Positions 21,869-36,180 of a DNA stretch of 64,000 bases are shown one piece after another (within the stretch, counting starts at the first letter, position 1; each line of letters starts with the position of its first letter). Origin of the DNA: Massospora cicadina (taxonomy: Eukaryota; Entomophthoromycota; Entomophthoromycetes; Entomophthorales; Entomophthoraceae); assembly GCA_022478985.1 (NCBI GenBank), contig JAKSZP010009194.1, positions 248,001-312,000 on the forward strand. The letters are read 5' to 3'. The position numbers and the translations under genes were made by a program. Below the pieces are notes generated by a model, which made no database searches, was not told the origin of the DNA, and worked only from the letters and a program-made list of their open reading frames with translations.

Positions 21869-22629
21869 GACTGTTACCACATCAAGGTTACAGCCCAATA
21901 AATTGGGTGAGAGAGAAGTTTGAATTTGTGGGGGTAGCCCCCTCCCTAACTGAAATTTGTCAGGGATGCAGCCTAATGATGTAGATGGGTGAGCAGGTTG
22001 TTGTTTTGGTAGAAAGCGGCCCTGATCTGACTGAATATTTGTCTGGGATTTGACCTGATGAATTAAATGATTGTTCTGTGTAAATTTTGTTAGATTAAGA
22101 TCCCTGATACAATTGTAACATCATAAGATTTTTTGTCTGGCACTTTTGGAGTATGTTTGGTTGAGCGACAAGGTTGAGATCTGCCAAGAAATATTCCTGA
22201 GACTAATAGACTTAGTTTTTTGCTCTCCTAAAACTCTCTTTGATAAGTGTAGTGGGCTTACTAGGGCTACTTTTGTAATGATTAGTCCAGTATCTGACCA
22301 GTAGCTTATTATTATTAATAAAATGGACTGGAAGGGAAAATTTCAATTGTGGGACTAAAGTATGCCAGATAAACTTATTTTAGCTAAAAAACGATAGCTT
22401 TGAATCAACATTTGACTTGATATATGTTCTATGGTTGGGGGTATGTTCAAAATCCAGGCAAGTATGAGATCATAGCATGAGTGGGCTTAAGTCATTATAG
22501 AGGGCTATTATTTTTGCATAATTTGATCAATGAAATCAACTAAATTTGATGCAAGTAATTATTATAGATGATGATCAATAAATTTAGCATGGTTTGACCA
22601 ATAAAATCAACTAAATTTAATAAAACAAA

Positions 22630-23140
22630 TTAATAGTATATTTTTAAGAGAAATAAATAATATATACAATGTTTTTATTTTTATATAGAAATAGTGAGGG
22701 TTCAAAATGATAATACACAGTGATTTTTAAATACAACTGATAAAAAAGAACTACTTTTAAAATGCACTGTATTTTTTGGAAAAAGGACATGAACTATTTT
22801 TTTCTGGTAAAAAGACCCTCCTCCAATTTTTGTTAAAAAACCTCCTTTAAAAAGCCTCTAAAAAGTATAAAATAATTATGAAATTATAAATACTAAAATA
22901 AAACCCTTTTTGAAGTAGGTGCCATCTTCCAACCTGACTTATTAAATTTTGCTCATCAATACAAATTAAAGCTTATATTGGTTTATGTCCAAGTCTAAAC
23001 TTTAAACAACTTAGAATAAACAATGCTGAGTATATTTATTTAAACAACTATTATAAGTCAGTTTAAGATATGGCGCATACTTCAAAAAGGTTTTATTGAA
23101 TATTTAAGATTGCTCAACGATTTTATGCTTTTCTAATGTT
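22630..23140 (+). repeat. Dispersed repeat G, copy 1
   Basis: It aligns with 26758-27260 in the same orientation. Shared landmarks are AAATAATATATACAATG, AAAAGACCCTCC with T-rich spacers, GCCATCTTCCAACCTGACTT, TTAGAATAAACAATGCTGAG and CTTCAAAAAGGTT. No terminal inverted repeats or coding capacity are visible. Confidence 0.7.
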
Positions 23141-24179
23141 ATTTTGTAGGAGGGTCTTTTTTCCCATTTTTATTTTTTTCTATGTTTGTTCAAAAATAAC
23201 TCTGAAACTACTGGACCAATTAGATTATTTTTAAAAAAGAGAATAATTCAACTTAGGTCCATTCTAATTTTTTAAGGATTGGCATATTGATTTTATATAT
23301 ATAACAAGTTAAAATCTATATATGTTTATGATGAATTGGGATATTGTTTTAGTAGAGCAATTAGTGGTATTCTTTTGTTTTGATAGCTCTAAATCTGATG
23401 GCATATTAAAATTTGATGGCATTTTTTAACCTTGACGTCTCATTTGCATATTAGCATGGTATACCCCACCAGATATCATTCTCTGATCAATTCTAGAACC
23501 TGCGGATGAAATTGGATCTCTTTTGATTCCCTTATTTTATAGCCATCATCCACACAAAGCTCATTTGTACCATTACTTAAGCAATAAAATATTGAACTTA
23601 ATAAACTAAGTATTAAAAATGTTATATTAAACCAATATTATTTGTTTAATTCATCAGTATGGTTTTAGGACAGAACTGAAATGCTTGCTTTTATGTAACT
23701 GCTCTATTGGCGCATTTAATGCTTTTTAAAAAGGATTTCTATAAATTCTACACCAAAGATTTACATTTAACTTTGATAGATTAATTTAATTAATTCAATT
23801 GGTTATTTCTAACAATGTATGGCTTCAATATTTAAAATCTCTATAAATTCTACAGCAAAGTTTTTTATGCATTTTAGCTAGATGTGGCTATTAATCAATT
23901 AAAAGAAGTATTTTTTAAGTCTATAGTGTACTGTTAAATAAAAATATTCAAATTAAAATCTAACTCCAATTAAAAATGCAATTCCAATATCTTTTGCCAT
24001 ACTGAAAAGAAACCCAAACTAATATTACCACCCTTTACCACTTAATGTCAAATTAAATCAATTGGCAACAATTTGGTTCTTTTCAATGTTCATATTGGGA
24101 AAATCTAAACCTTGTTAAAGTTTATTGTATTAGAATTTATAAAGTTAATGGTGGTTGATTGTGAGTCTGGTATTTTGGT

Positions 24180-24480
24180 AGATGGACATCAATAGGTTTA
24201 CATTAATTAAACTTATCAACTTAACTAAGTAAACACCAATCTGCATAGTAAATTAATTGAATCTGTTAGATCAACTAAAACCATCAACCACTCAACCAAA
24301 ACTAATTGATCCCATCACATCAGCCAATCACCACCTCTATATAAAAACCAGTGAGCCTATTAAATTATCAACATAAAAAATCTACTTACCAAAACCAATG
24401 AGGCTAATCGATCAATTTAAATTTACATATGCTTACTCAAAATTATAAATCAACCAAATTGACCAAATAATCACAAAAAC
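24180..24480 (+). repeat. Family H array, copy 2
   Basis: It contains ACTAAAACCATCAACCACTC, AACCAAAACTAATTGATCCC and related units like those at 18280-18500 and 58385-58860. The terminal CTTTGCTACAG motif is absent here. Confidence 0.45.
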
Positions 24481-24932
24481 GCTGTGGCAAAATAATAAAA
24501 ATATTGACATTATAATTTATATATCATTGATACATTCTAATATGTCTTTTATTTATTCTTTTTATAGTTAAGAAAATTAAAGGCAGAATTTTATAGTTTC
24601 TAATATTCATAATTATCCGTGATTGTAAGATTATTTTGGTATATTTGTTTATGAAATTTGTATGTAATATATGTACTATGAGTTATATTTTATATAAAAA
24701 TAGGGATTGTTCAAAAGTATATTTAGGTAGTAAGTTGTGAATAAAAGTGGGAAAAAAAGCAACCTTAGTAATGTGCTTTTTTGAAAAAAATAACTGCCTT
24801 TAAATTTTTTTATTATATTTTTTTTGAGATATTACATATAGTATAATAATCTCTCTCTCCTTGGTGTAACTTTCTAAGCAAATTATATGGACAATAAAGT
24901 AAATCTTGATCACCTGCTGTAGTTTCATTCCA

Positions 24933-26607
24933 ATGTCCTCAGATTCCCCACCAGCTGACTCAGTATGGGGCAGCAGCCAAACTTCCCCCACCATTTTCCT
25001 TCTGACAGGAAAATGTGCTTGGACTGGCTCTCCCAGTTATACCAAACCCCTGGGACAATTTGTTCCTCCCAATGACCTTGATGCCCACTTCACTTGAACC
25101 CAAGTGGTGCCCCACTGCCCCCTGGTGCTCCCCCAGAGCAACATACATTTTGGCCTTAGGGTCAACTATGGGAAAAGTTTTTTCCTACCACAACCAAGCC
25201 ATTATCAAAATGGCTCAGGTGGTGATGCGTCCTTCCATATTCATTGACTTCTGCCCTTATAAGAGGTATTTTGATCTTGGAATCAGCTGTGAAGCTGATG
25301 TCACCACTGTGGCAACTGTACCCCTGGTTTTTCAGGGTACCCCTCTCCCCACAACTCAGACCCAGCTCCCAGTGGATACCACTTTGGTGGTTCAGTTTGC
25401 TGGTTTGTCCACCCACCTTCCCCCAGAAGTGCTCCACCAGGAGCTGATGGAAGGTTTGGAAGCCTATGGCTTCCAACCCCATCTTGCAATTTGTGGTCCT
25501 AAATGGGGCCACACGCCTCACTGGGCCTCGATCATATGCCACAATCAGCCCTGAATCAAATAAAATTGCCCTGTCAATTCCCTCTTGCACCATTATCCTT
25601 TCTGCCCCTGACCATCCATTCTGGGCCCACGTCAAGTGTGGATGGATTATCTGTCCATTCTGTTTTGAGTTGGACCACTCAAAATACAAGTGCCCATCCC
25701 TAGCTGCCTCTAATGGCACTGATTTCTCATCTGCCGGCCTCCAGTCCACTGCCCACCCTGTGCCAGCTTTGGTATGGGGTACAATCCTACCTCCCCCTCC
25801 CCCAAAGCCTATTGCTGCGGCTGTTCCAACAGTCACCAATCAGCCTCCTCCTCATCCCAGTGCCACAAACACTCCATCCAATCAAGCACAGGATTGGACC
25901 TCAGTTTGATCCCATGCATCCTCCAATGAACCAACCAAACCTCAGAAATACGCCAACTCCCCAATTCAATTCACCCAAAATCATTGGGATCAATTGGCTG
26001 AAATTGATAAGTCTGGGAATATAATCAAAGAGTGCAATATACAAATTGAGTGGTCTGTGTATATTGACCAAGAAGATTAAATACCCCTTACTCATATGCC
26101 CCCCAGAAAAATGCCAAAATGTTCTGCAGTGACCACCAACTTGCTTTTGAAGCAAAGGCCAAGCCAGATTGTTATCCTCTCCACAAAGCTGCCGCCAAAT
26201 CAGTGGTGATTCTCGCAGGAGGAATTCCTCCTCCCAATATTCCCTCCAAAGCCAATAGGGTAAATAATATTTTGATTAAAGCCCACAAAGATGCCAATGA
26301 CGCCATCCAGAATGTGGCAGAGGTAGCGCAGAATCCTATATTAAAGATTACCCACACCAATATTGCCACGTTCAAAAAAGTGCCCAATGCACACATGAAA
26401 GATGAACTAGCTTTGACAAATTAAGTTGAAACTCTTATGTTTAACAGCTGTATTCCTACCACACCAATCATTGGAAATATATCTCCACATCCCACCAATG
26501 CTCTGAAGCCCCTGCTCTCCGCCATAGCCTGTGCCCTGCTTTGGGATGAAGATGCTGCCAAGAATGCGCCCCCTGATCCCCACTCCCCTTCCGCCATGAT
26601 GGGATAA
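24933..26607 (+). pseudogene. LINE ORF1-like gene with RRM-like and CCHC regions, copy 1
   Basis: The ATG at 24933 opens MSSDSPPADSVWGSS, which aligns with MSVDLPPAAQVWGSG at 55774. Next comes IFIDFCPYKRYFDLGISCEA. A region like an RNA-recognition motif follows: TTLVVQFAGLSTHLPPEVLH, QELMEGLEAYG, and in a shifted frame ILQFVVLNG and TGPRSYATISP. A zinc knuckle CPFCFELDHSKYKC (CX2CX4HX4C) stands near 25650-25695, then a proline-rich linker and a helical tail ending SAMMG and a TAA at 26605. RRM plus CCHC is the usual make-up of LINE ORF1 nucleic-acid-binding proteins. Frameshifts break it. An unrelated Gag is the alternative. Confidence 0.55.
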
Positions 26608-27559
26608 GTGGTTCCCGCTTTCCCACCTGGTTGGTTGTGTTCACGTTAAGAATGTTGTCCGCTCATTTTTGGCGGATTATTCATTTTATTTGGTGAGGAT
26701 TTATCTTTAGGCTTTGAGTTTCAGTAATGTCTGTCCTCTGGTTGGCTTACCTTAGTTAAGTAAAAAAATACATAATATATACTGTTGATTTTTATTTTTA
26801 TAAGAATACTGAGGTTGCAAATATAAGTATAAATGGACTTATTTTAAAAAGTATGAAAAAATAATCACCTTTTAAATTGGCACTAAATTATTTTGAGGAA
26901 AAAGAGCTGTATCAATTTTTCCTGAAAAAAGTGCCTTCAATTTTTTTGGTAAAAAAAGACCCTCCCTCAATTTTTTTGGGAAAAAAGAACCCCCACAAAA
27001 AAGTCACTAAAAAGTATGAAATAATTAATAAAGTATTACTAATTACTAATTCTTTTTGAAGTTGGAGCCATATTCCAACCTGACTTATAAAATTTTGCCC
27101 ACAAATACAAATAAGAGCTTATATTAGATTAGGTCCAAGTGTAAACTATAAGCAACTTAGAATATACAGTGATGAGTGTATATATTATAAATGGCTATTA
27201 TAAGTCATTTAAAAAATAGGTCGTCAGCTACAAAAAGGTTATATTTATTCATACTTTCCTAATAACATATACTTTTTATTGTCTTTTTTATAAAGTTTTT
27301 TTCCAATATATTTCTAATAGCTTTATTTCTCAACGTCAGCTGAGTTAATAATTTATCAGATGATACTAATAGTTCATTTTAGCTTTAAGATTGGTAGATG
27401 AGCTGACCATCAATTAATTTTAGAAATTGATACTGTCAAATCAATCAAATAACCAGCAAACTGCTCAACCAAACCTATTTTTCTCTCCTGTAATGATTTT
27501 TTCAGTAAACTGCATGCTATATTTGAAAAAATTAGAAGTAAGAGGAAGTGGCTGAAATA
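26608..27559. other. 3' flank of the ORF1-like gene with repeats
   Basis: No gene seen. The first 150 bases match the 3' flank of the second ORF1-like copy, including AATGTCTGTCC at 26727-26737, the empty site of the solo LTR at 57550. Repeat G copy 2 and a short family-H piece (27370-27480) fill the rest. Confidence 0.6.
26758..27260 (+). repeat. Dispersed repeat G, copy 2
   Basis: It aligns with 22630-23140. It differs mainly in T-run lengths and in an expanded AAAAAAGACCCTCCC block near 26955-27000. Confidence 0.7.
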
Positions 27560-30500
27560 AAAGTTTTAGGCCATTATTATAGACCAGATAATGTTTCTAG
27601 TTGATAAGCATCTCAGACTTTTGGTGATTGACAATCACCATCTCTAGTCTCATTCTAGTGTTTTCAGGCTTACAAGCTATTTTAATATAAGATGATTAGT
27701 AGCCTTGTCATATATGGCGATCAATCCAGAAGGGAAAACCAGGTGTGCAGTTTTGTAGCATCCAAGGATTTGGTGCAAAATTTAGAGATCTTCCAGAGCT
27801 GATTGGATAAAATCTGGATTTTCTTCAACACCAGGACCTCTAAATGGGGGGCTCATTACCAAATTTATTTACAATGATATCTAATTGTACAACCCAAATA
27901 CAACAATGAAAAAGGAGGGCATTCAGGCGGATCGGAGATGATTTCTGTGTAGATGCAAAAAACAGGTCCTGTGGGGGGTGCAGCTCTGCTAACAATTCTA
28001 CACCAGAAAGGAGGTATCACATCGTGGATCAGTACTTACAGAAGATGGTGCATTTATATTATTAGTTGCCAATAGCTTCCTCTAGTCAGTGCAGACAGGG
28101 TAGTCCTTGTGCGGGTATTTCAGCTCAATATGCTTGCTTGACTTGATCACATGGTGCAGGATCTTCCAGGTAGTAGAATATTGTTTGAAGGATACCAATA
28201 AGCAATTAAGGCCTGAACCAACTCCCTAAGGGAGTAGTTAATATTGTGCCCCTCATAAGCCTAGTCATTGAGGATCCAGGGTTGAGTTTGTTGGTTGGAG
28301 ATTGCTTTCATGAGCAGTTTCCATATTCAAATAAAGCAGACTTGTAGAAAAACTTTATAGCCTTACTGATGAATTTTTTTACTAATTTGGCGCATTTCTT
28401 CTAGGTGTCAGAAGGTCTCATCGCATAATTATGGAATGATATCCTTTCAAGTCTGGTCAGCGCCCCACGCTTTAATTCAAATGACCAGCTGCCTTTCTGC
28501 ACTGACTTTTACACAGCTGTCAGTATAGGAGCTCCTAGGTCAGGAGGGCAGCTTTAGGTGTTCTGTCATATATATTCTTTCAAGGAGTGTGAGTAGATCA
28601 GTTCTTGAAGACCCAGGGTTCTTGATTAGTTAGTTTTCCTCAGGAGAGTAGAGCAGCACATATGCATCTGAACTATCTGGAGAAAGGACTTGGTCTTATC
28701 CTATGATTGTGGGTTTCAAAAAATAAAGAAGCTCATGACCCCTTCATGTTTCAGCTCAAATAAAATGTCAAGGCAATCAACACCACTCTTTCCTGATACT
28801 AGAAGAAGGTTCAGAGTATTATATTCATTTTTACTACAAGGTTGGGCTCATCAGTAGCACGTGGGAGATGTATCAGAGCTTAAAAATAAAGATATTAATT
28901 GTATGCACTTTCTCCTCAAGGTTGAGACGAACATGATTCCAGTAGCCACTTGGGATAATATACTGGAAAGCACCTCTTGTTCAGTCTCATTCTCTATCAG
29001 CCCATTTTATTATATAATACCCAGATAGCGCATAGTCTGGGTTTTCAGATTGAAGTTAAATCAGATGGTGGTCTGAAGCTTGGAGAACAGATCCTCACCA
29101 CAGTGGACTTGTCTTTATATACCGCAACTTATGGCTGATTGGTAAAGGGCAAGGAGCTCTTTGATTCCTTGAAGGACATCCATAAATCCCATTCTCACAA
29201 ACTTTCATCAGCAAAGGCCTGCATTTTCAGAGGACATTGGCTGGGGTTTATTAGTCCCCAAATTTTACGTCCACCGCTGCTAAGAGGGTATAAGCAGCAG
29301 AATTGAACAAGATTAGTGACATGGGATTGCCTTGGTAGAGGCCCCGACCAATTGGGATAGTTTTTATAGACCGTTGGTAACAATCAACTTGCTTATAAAA
29401 TCAGAGTACAAAGTTGTGACCTAAGAATGGAAAGCGTCAGGGAACTTAATTGCTCACATCGCCATGTGCAGGAAGGGCCATACTACCCAAAAAGTAGACC
29501 TTTTCCATGTCATGAAACATGAGGTAGCCACTCTCAGAATCTCTTATGTCCTGAAGAACATTTTGGACAGCGCTGATGCTGTCCCAGATAGTGAGACCAT
29601 GGATAAACCCACGCTGAGCTTATGGAGGTTTTTGACACTGTAGTCATCAACCTTTTGAACAGGATGTGCATCAATAGATTATAATTAGCATTTGAAAGGG
29701 CGATTGGACGCCAGTTCTGAAGGTGCCGTTGAAGTCCCTTCTTGTAAAATAGCGCATTCTGGGTTTCCTGGCCCCAGTAATTTGGTGCTAAGTTTGAAGG
29801 CAGCAGTTGAACAGTTGGGCGAGTTACAGTGTGATGTAATTACAGATAGTGTTGTATATCTCCATGCACATGTTGTTGGGGCCTGTTGCCTTTTCCTTCA
29901 CTGATTCCTTTAAAACTTTCTTTATTTTGTTGATCAAGATTTCAGATGTAAGATTTCACATTTCGCTGGCTGAGCACTCCCAAAGTACCAGCTTTACTGT
30001 ATCAATTAGATTTTCAGTTGTGGATCTGCTCACCTCATGGTTATAGAAAAGCTCACCATAGAATAGTTCAATATCAAACTTGAATGTTGAATGTCAGAGG
30101 ACACTTTACTTGATGTGGTTTCACTTGCATTACTTAGTACAGGATTGGATTCACTTAAGGGTTTCCATGCTCTCTTTGGTCATCATATCCACAAGGCTTT
30201 GGTGCTGTTAGGTGGCATTAAGGTGTCTCTTGTAATCCTGCATGCTCATTTAGGCTTGTTTTTGTTCATGCGTCACATGGTACTCACTCCACCATTATTT
30301 GCTGTCTTTCTACAAGAGCTTCGGGATAGTCAAGGCATCATTTAGCTGTTTTGTGGAAGCAATTTGCTTGTAGTTTTTAACTTTCACATACTTCACGCTA
30401 TCACATTTGAGTTTCTTCTTGATCTTGCAATAGAGTTTGAGGGGATCAATCCCAGGTTGAAAGTCCAGGTAAGCGACTAGGTGATCAAACTGTTTTCACA

Positions 30501-30650
30501 AGTCTGACACCATTCAGCTTCCCTTAGAGTTAATGGTGAGATTTGCCACTCGCGGTACTTTTTTCAAGAGAGTTTCTGTAAATCTCATTCCCAGCAAGAT
30601 GATGTGGGATGCAAAACCACACTGCTAGTGAACTAGCCGTTAGGAGAATG
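27560..30650 (-). pseudogene. LINE (non-LTR) retrotransposon reverse transcriptase, copy 1
   Basis: Read on the minus strand the canonical LINE blocks appear in order. KATGPNNMCMEIYN lies at 29851-29896 (the KAxGPD block), LQNWRPIALSNANYNLLMH at about 29670-29720 (NWRPIxLxNxxYK), and GYLMFHDMEKVYF at about 29488-29530 (motif A). IGRGLYQGNPMSLILFNSAA is at about 29295-29360 (motif B), and LKMQAFADES at 29204-29233 (motif C, where FADD has become FADE). Downstream sequence to 27560 is the C-terminal domain and matches 59404-59700. Upstream, 29900-30650 would hold the connection to the endonuclease, but no endonuclease motif is readable. The copy is inactive. Confidence 0.8.
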
Positions 30651-30664
30651 GGAAATAAGGCACC

Positions 30665-31383
30665 TCAAATGGTGCCTGTGCAAAAGGGATCCAAGGCAAG
30701 GGTGTAAAGCGCGACATATAGTACAAGATAAGCGAGAAACAGCACAGCTTGAGTAGACCCCAGAGGGGAGTCCATTATCAAGTGTAGCTCAGTGCCAGTA
30801 GGCTTGGGTGCCTCGATCTGGAGGGGACCTGAGCAGCCCAAGGGAGCACCTGTGATTTTGGTAAATTGTGATAGGAGGTAGTGGCCCACATAGTTGGAGA
30901 CCTCCTCAAAGAGGTCCGCCACCAAGTTCGCCCAAGGAGCCATAAGTAAAATGTAAAGTAATGAATAGCTTTATTTAAGAAAGTTGATCAACAAGGAATG
31001 TTGGTTGCAAAAGATGTATTCAAAGTGGGTCAGGGGAATTAGGGCTTTGCGGAAAGTGTGCCCAAGCCTTGAAGTTCCAATAAACACATGCTTACATCCG
31101 TTTTTGTAAAATACACCGAAAGTGCCTTCATCTGAGTGACTGATTGAAGCTGTATTTTACCCAAGCTCAAGATTTTGTAACTCAAACGGGATTCAAACCC
31201 TTGTTCTCCAATTAACCAAATTGAACCATCTTTGTTCATTATGTAGATCAATCGCTTCAGTGCCTGGGCCAAGATAAGGGGCTGGGCGCTTTGCACCCCA
31301 TTAGTACCAACCTGGGCATGCTTTGCTTGCACCCAGCGTTGGTCTAAGGTGTGTTTCAGGTCAGGAAGAGCCTGAATTTTCAC
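30665..31383 (-). other. Two open minus-strand pieces of unknown origin
   Basis: 31039-31383 reads 114 residues including QRWVQAKHAQVGTNGVQSAQ and IYIMNKDGSIWLIGEQGFES without a stop. 30665-30943 reads 92 residues, MAPWANLVADLFEEVSNYV and onward, ending in a hydrophobic tail. They lie directly upstream of the LINE RT on the same strand, so they may belong to its 5' part. No endonuclease or ORF1 signature is visible. Unbroken length above chance gives modest support. Confidence 0.35.
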
Positions 31384-31399
31384 CTTCTGGGCCTCCTGT

Positions 31400-33109
31400 C
31401 ACCCAGCCTTATCTTTGGTATTAGTTCCCACTATTAATTCATCCAACCATGACAACTTTGGGGGCTATCCCAAGCCAAATTGAGACTCATACCACGTGGT
31501 TGCTCTAATAATTAAGACTGACTTTTCTATATAAGGTCAGTAACTTTAAGTTGAAAACACTTGCACGTAATCCAGACAGGAACATGTCTTTTCAGGATTG
31601 CAGCTAATTTTGAAGAGGACTGTCCATCTTGAGAGGTTGATAATGCTCAGTTGTTGGTACAGAATTCCAGACCAGCTGCTCTCATGACTTCTAAAAGGGG
31701 TTCCTTAAGGTACAACAAAAGGAAATCTGCTTAAAAACATACCAAAGGCACCTACAAAAAACCAAAAGGCTGCAAGAAGAGAAACCTTATGTCATACTGG
31801 GAAACCCCAAGGTTAGAAGAGGCAAAGTGGATGACAACCCCTGCGAGTTTCATGGCTGATTAAAAATATTTAAATGTAACAGATCATTTTATTATATAGA
31901 AGAATAAATAGTGATTAAACTGGTACAGATAGCACCAAACTGGGGTGGACCAAATAGAAAAAGGTGGATGACGGCATCCACGGCATGTGCAATGAATTGT
32001 TAATCAATATTATGGAGGTAATCGTCCACAATCTCACAGAGGGCATGGGAGCAATGACAGATATGCAGATATGAACGTTCACTCAATAATCTCCAGTATT
32101 TTTTTCAAAGATGGCGTCGTGCATCTCCAGATAACTTTACCAAAAATCAGCGAGGCGGCGTGGAAAGCCAATTTCACAAAAAATATCTTAATTACTAAAT
32201 TGTCTTTAATAAAAAACCTGAAGGAAAGGGAAACTAAATAATATATTGGCAACCTACCCTAAAGAGGGTGGTTGCCTATATAGTGGAGGGGGAAAGGGAG
32301 CTTGGAAATTTTTTGTAATGACTAAGCTCTTGATAGCACCTAAATTGTCATCCTAGGCTTCTTGCAATAGAGTTAAGAGAGAAGGCATTAGATGTCTCAG
32401 ATGGCTTAATAAAAGTTTTGGTCACCTGTCCACCGGATCAAGGAAAAATATAGCGGAATAATACTAAATTTGAGTGGTTTTCATCAATTAGTTAATTTAA
32501 TAACACTATTTCCACTGAGATCTGTCATTTCAATATTGTACTTTGTACATTCTTCTGTAGTAAATTTTGTGATCTTTGAGTTTAATCTGCAATACAAACC
32601 ATTAAATAGACCTGATCCAAGCTATTATGCAAATTAGGGATTAAATGGGAATTTATTTCAGGTGGGGAAATTGCTTGAATATTTTCAGTGACCAAATCAA
32701 ACTTAGAGTGGACCTGAGGATCCTTCTGGATGGCCCTAAAATGAACCACCTCTCTGCACACCCCTATAAGAATTTTTAAAAGATCAGAAGAGGAAATGTG
32801 TGGCAAAGAGGGAGATTATTTTGGAGCAAAGGAAGTAGTCACCACTCATCTACTACATGGTCTAAGTCACTGATCCTATAAAGGGGCTCTACTGGGGGTT
32901 TGGGCCACTTCCTGCTTCTATGCTGAATTTTTTCATGTTAAAGATGGCACGGCAGGTTATCTGAAAAATATACTATTTTTTGCTTTTGATACAGGATACA
33001 TGTCACCTTATAGGACATAAGCAAGGGCAAATTTTTAATGCCTTTCAGGGATTTTAATTACAAACAGAGCCACCACCTTTTGGGTAGGAGGGGGCATTAG
33101 GATAACAGC
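31400..33109. other. Region downstream of chromovirus D without assignable gene
   Basis: 1.7 kb of mixed sequence. A 75-residue minus-strand frame (32582-32806, MPHISSSDLLKILIGVCREV) follows the D integrase on the same strand and may be D 3' region. No LTR of D could be identified. Confidence 0.4.
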
Positions 33110-33480
33110 TTAGAAGACTTCCTCAACTGCTTTATAGCTGACACAATCTCTTGCATTTACCCAGCTACATTCATATAAATGATAACCCTTCCAAGCCACC
33201 AGGTATTGTTTGAGTGACGTGGTTTGTAGGAGGCCAAGATTTTCTCTACCTCTGCCTCCTAGGAGTCATCTACCATGATATGTTCAGTCGGTGTGGGAAT
33301 AGAACTCCTGAATGGAGACAACAGAGATACATGAAACATGATGTGCTTTTTCCTTGAGTAGGGAGCTTAATAAGGAAGGCACCATTTACTAAGTTCTTAA
33401 ACACCTTAAAGGTCCCATCACATTTAATATGAGTTTAAGGGAAGGAACCTTCATGTATTAATGACGCTGTCCAACATGAC
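33110..33480 (-). pseudogene. Chromovirus D: integrase C-terminus and chromodomain
   Basis: The minus strand reads CDGTFKVFKNLVNGAFLIKLP (the GPF module, with P changed to T), then KKHIMFHVSLLSPFR, the usual HxVFHVSLLxPF block. A chromodomain follows: VDDS[stop]EAEVEKILASYK and, after a frameshift, QYLVAWKGYHLYECSWVNARD, ending in a TAA at 33110-33112. In chromoviruses the chromodomain directs integration to particular chromatin. The segment starts exactly at the left edge of C1, and its upstream part is at 40264-42600. Confidence 0.8.
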
Positions 33481-33893
33481 TGTCAGAATTCAAGATATTA
33501 ATTTAATTAAATTCCCCCTTCCAAATTTAGCCATACCAGATTGGTCATCAAATCTAACTGAGTTAAATCAATTTCAGGATCCTCCTCCCCTATTCCTGAG
33601 TCACGTGGAGCGGCGTTTCCACCCATTTGGTCAGGTGAGCAACACCACCCATTGAGGATGCCAATGAGGAGGCCATTCTGGAAGATCAGTAAAGATCCTG
33701 AACAGATGAGGCCCTGATGATCCCAAAGGCACTGAGTTCCAACACACCCTATAAATATTGAATCCTTCTAAGCCTTATAAAATATCGATTAACTTACCCA
33801 GCTTTCCACTTCCTTCTTGACCTTTTCCGCAAATTAGCAGCTTTGAGTCACCTTCAGACCTCGGCGCCAGTCCAAAGAACTGTAGCGCCAACA
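33481..33893 (+). repeat. C1 5' LTR
   Basis: It starts TGTCAGAATTCAAG and ends GCGCCAACA. CCCTATAAATATTG at about 33748 is the probable TATA box and TTATAAAATATCG near 33776 is the decayed polyadenylation signal (AATAAAATAT in the 3' copy). CGGCGCCAGTCC lies near the end and is conserved in all family-C LTRs. Confidence 0.88.
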
Positions 33894-33897
33894 AGAG

Positions 33898-33916
33898 TGG
33901 TGCTCACTACAGTGGG
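33898..33916 (+). promoter_or_regulatory. C1 primer-binding site
   Basis: TGGTGCTCACTACAGTGGG starts four bases after the LTR. The C2 counterpart reads TGGTACTTACTAAATAGGG on the minus strand near 54176. Confidence 0.6.
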
Positions 33917-33937
33917 CTCCAGCTGTCTCAAGTGAAA

Positions 33938-36180
<2,243 letters not shown>

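Larger units (their letters stand above)
21869..24932. other. AT-rich DNA without recognisable genes
   Basis: About 3 kb with no coding stretch I can support. It holds one copy of dispersed repeat G (22630-23140), a family-H type array (24180-24480), and a partial third G-like start near 24665-24800. Direct repeats of an AATCAACTAAATTTRAT motif occur at about 22535-22620. Confidence 0.6.

Noticed and set aside
25162..25839. 225-residue minus-strand frame without stops
   Set aside because: It is the shadow of the plus-strand ORF1-like gene, whose RRM-like and CCHC motifs and second copy support the plus strand.
29692..30345. Plus-strand frames across the LINE
   Set aside because: They run opposite to the reverse transcriptase motifs and carry no domain signal.
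31876..31920. TGTAACAGATC as an F-type LTR start
   Set aside because: Only the first few bases agree with TGTAACGGATC; the following sequence does not align with the F LTR.
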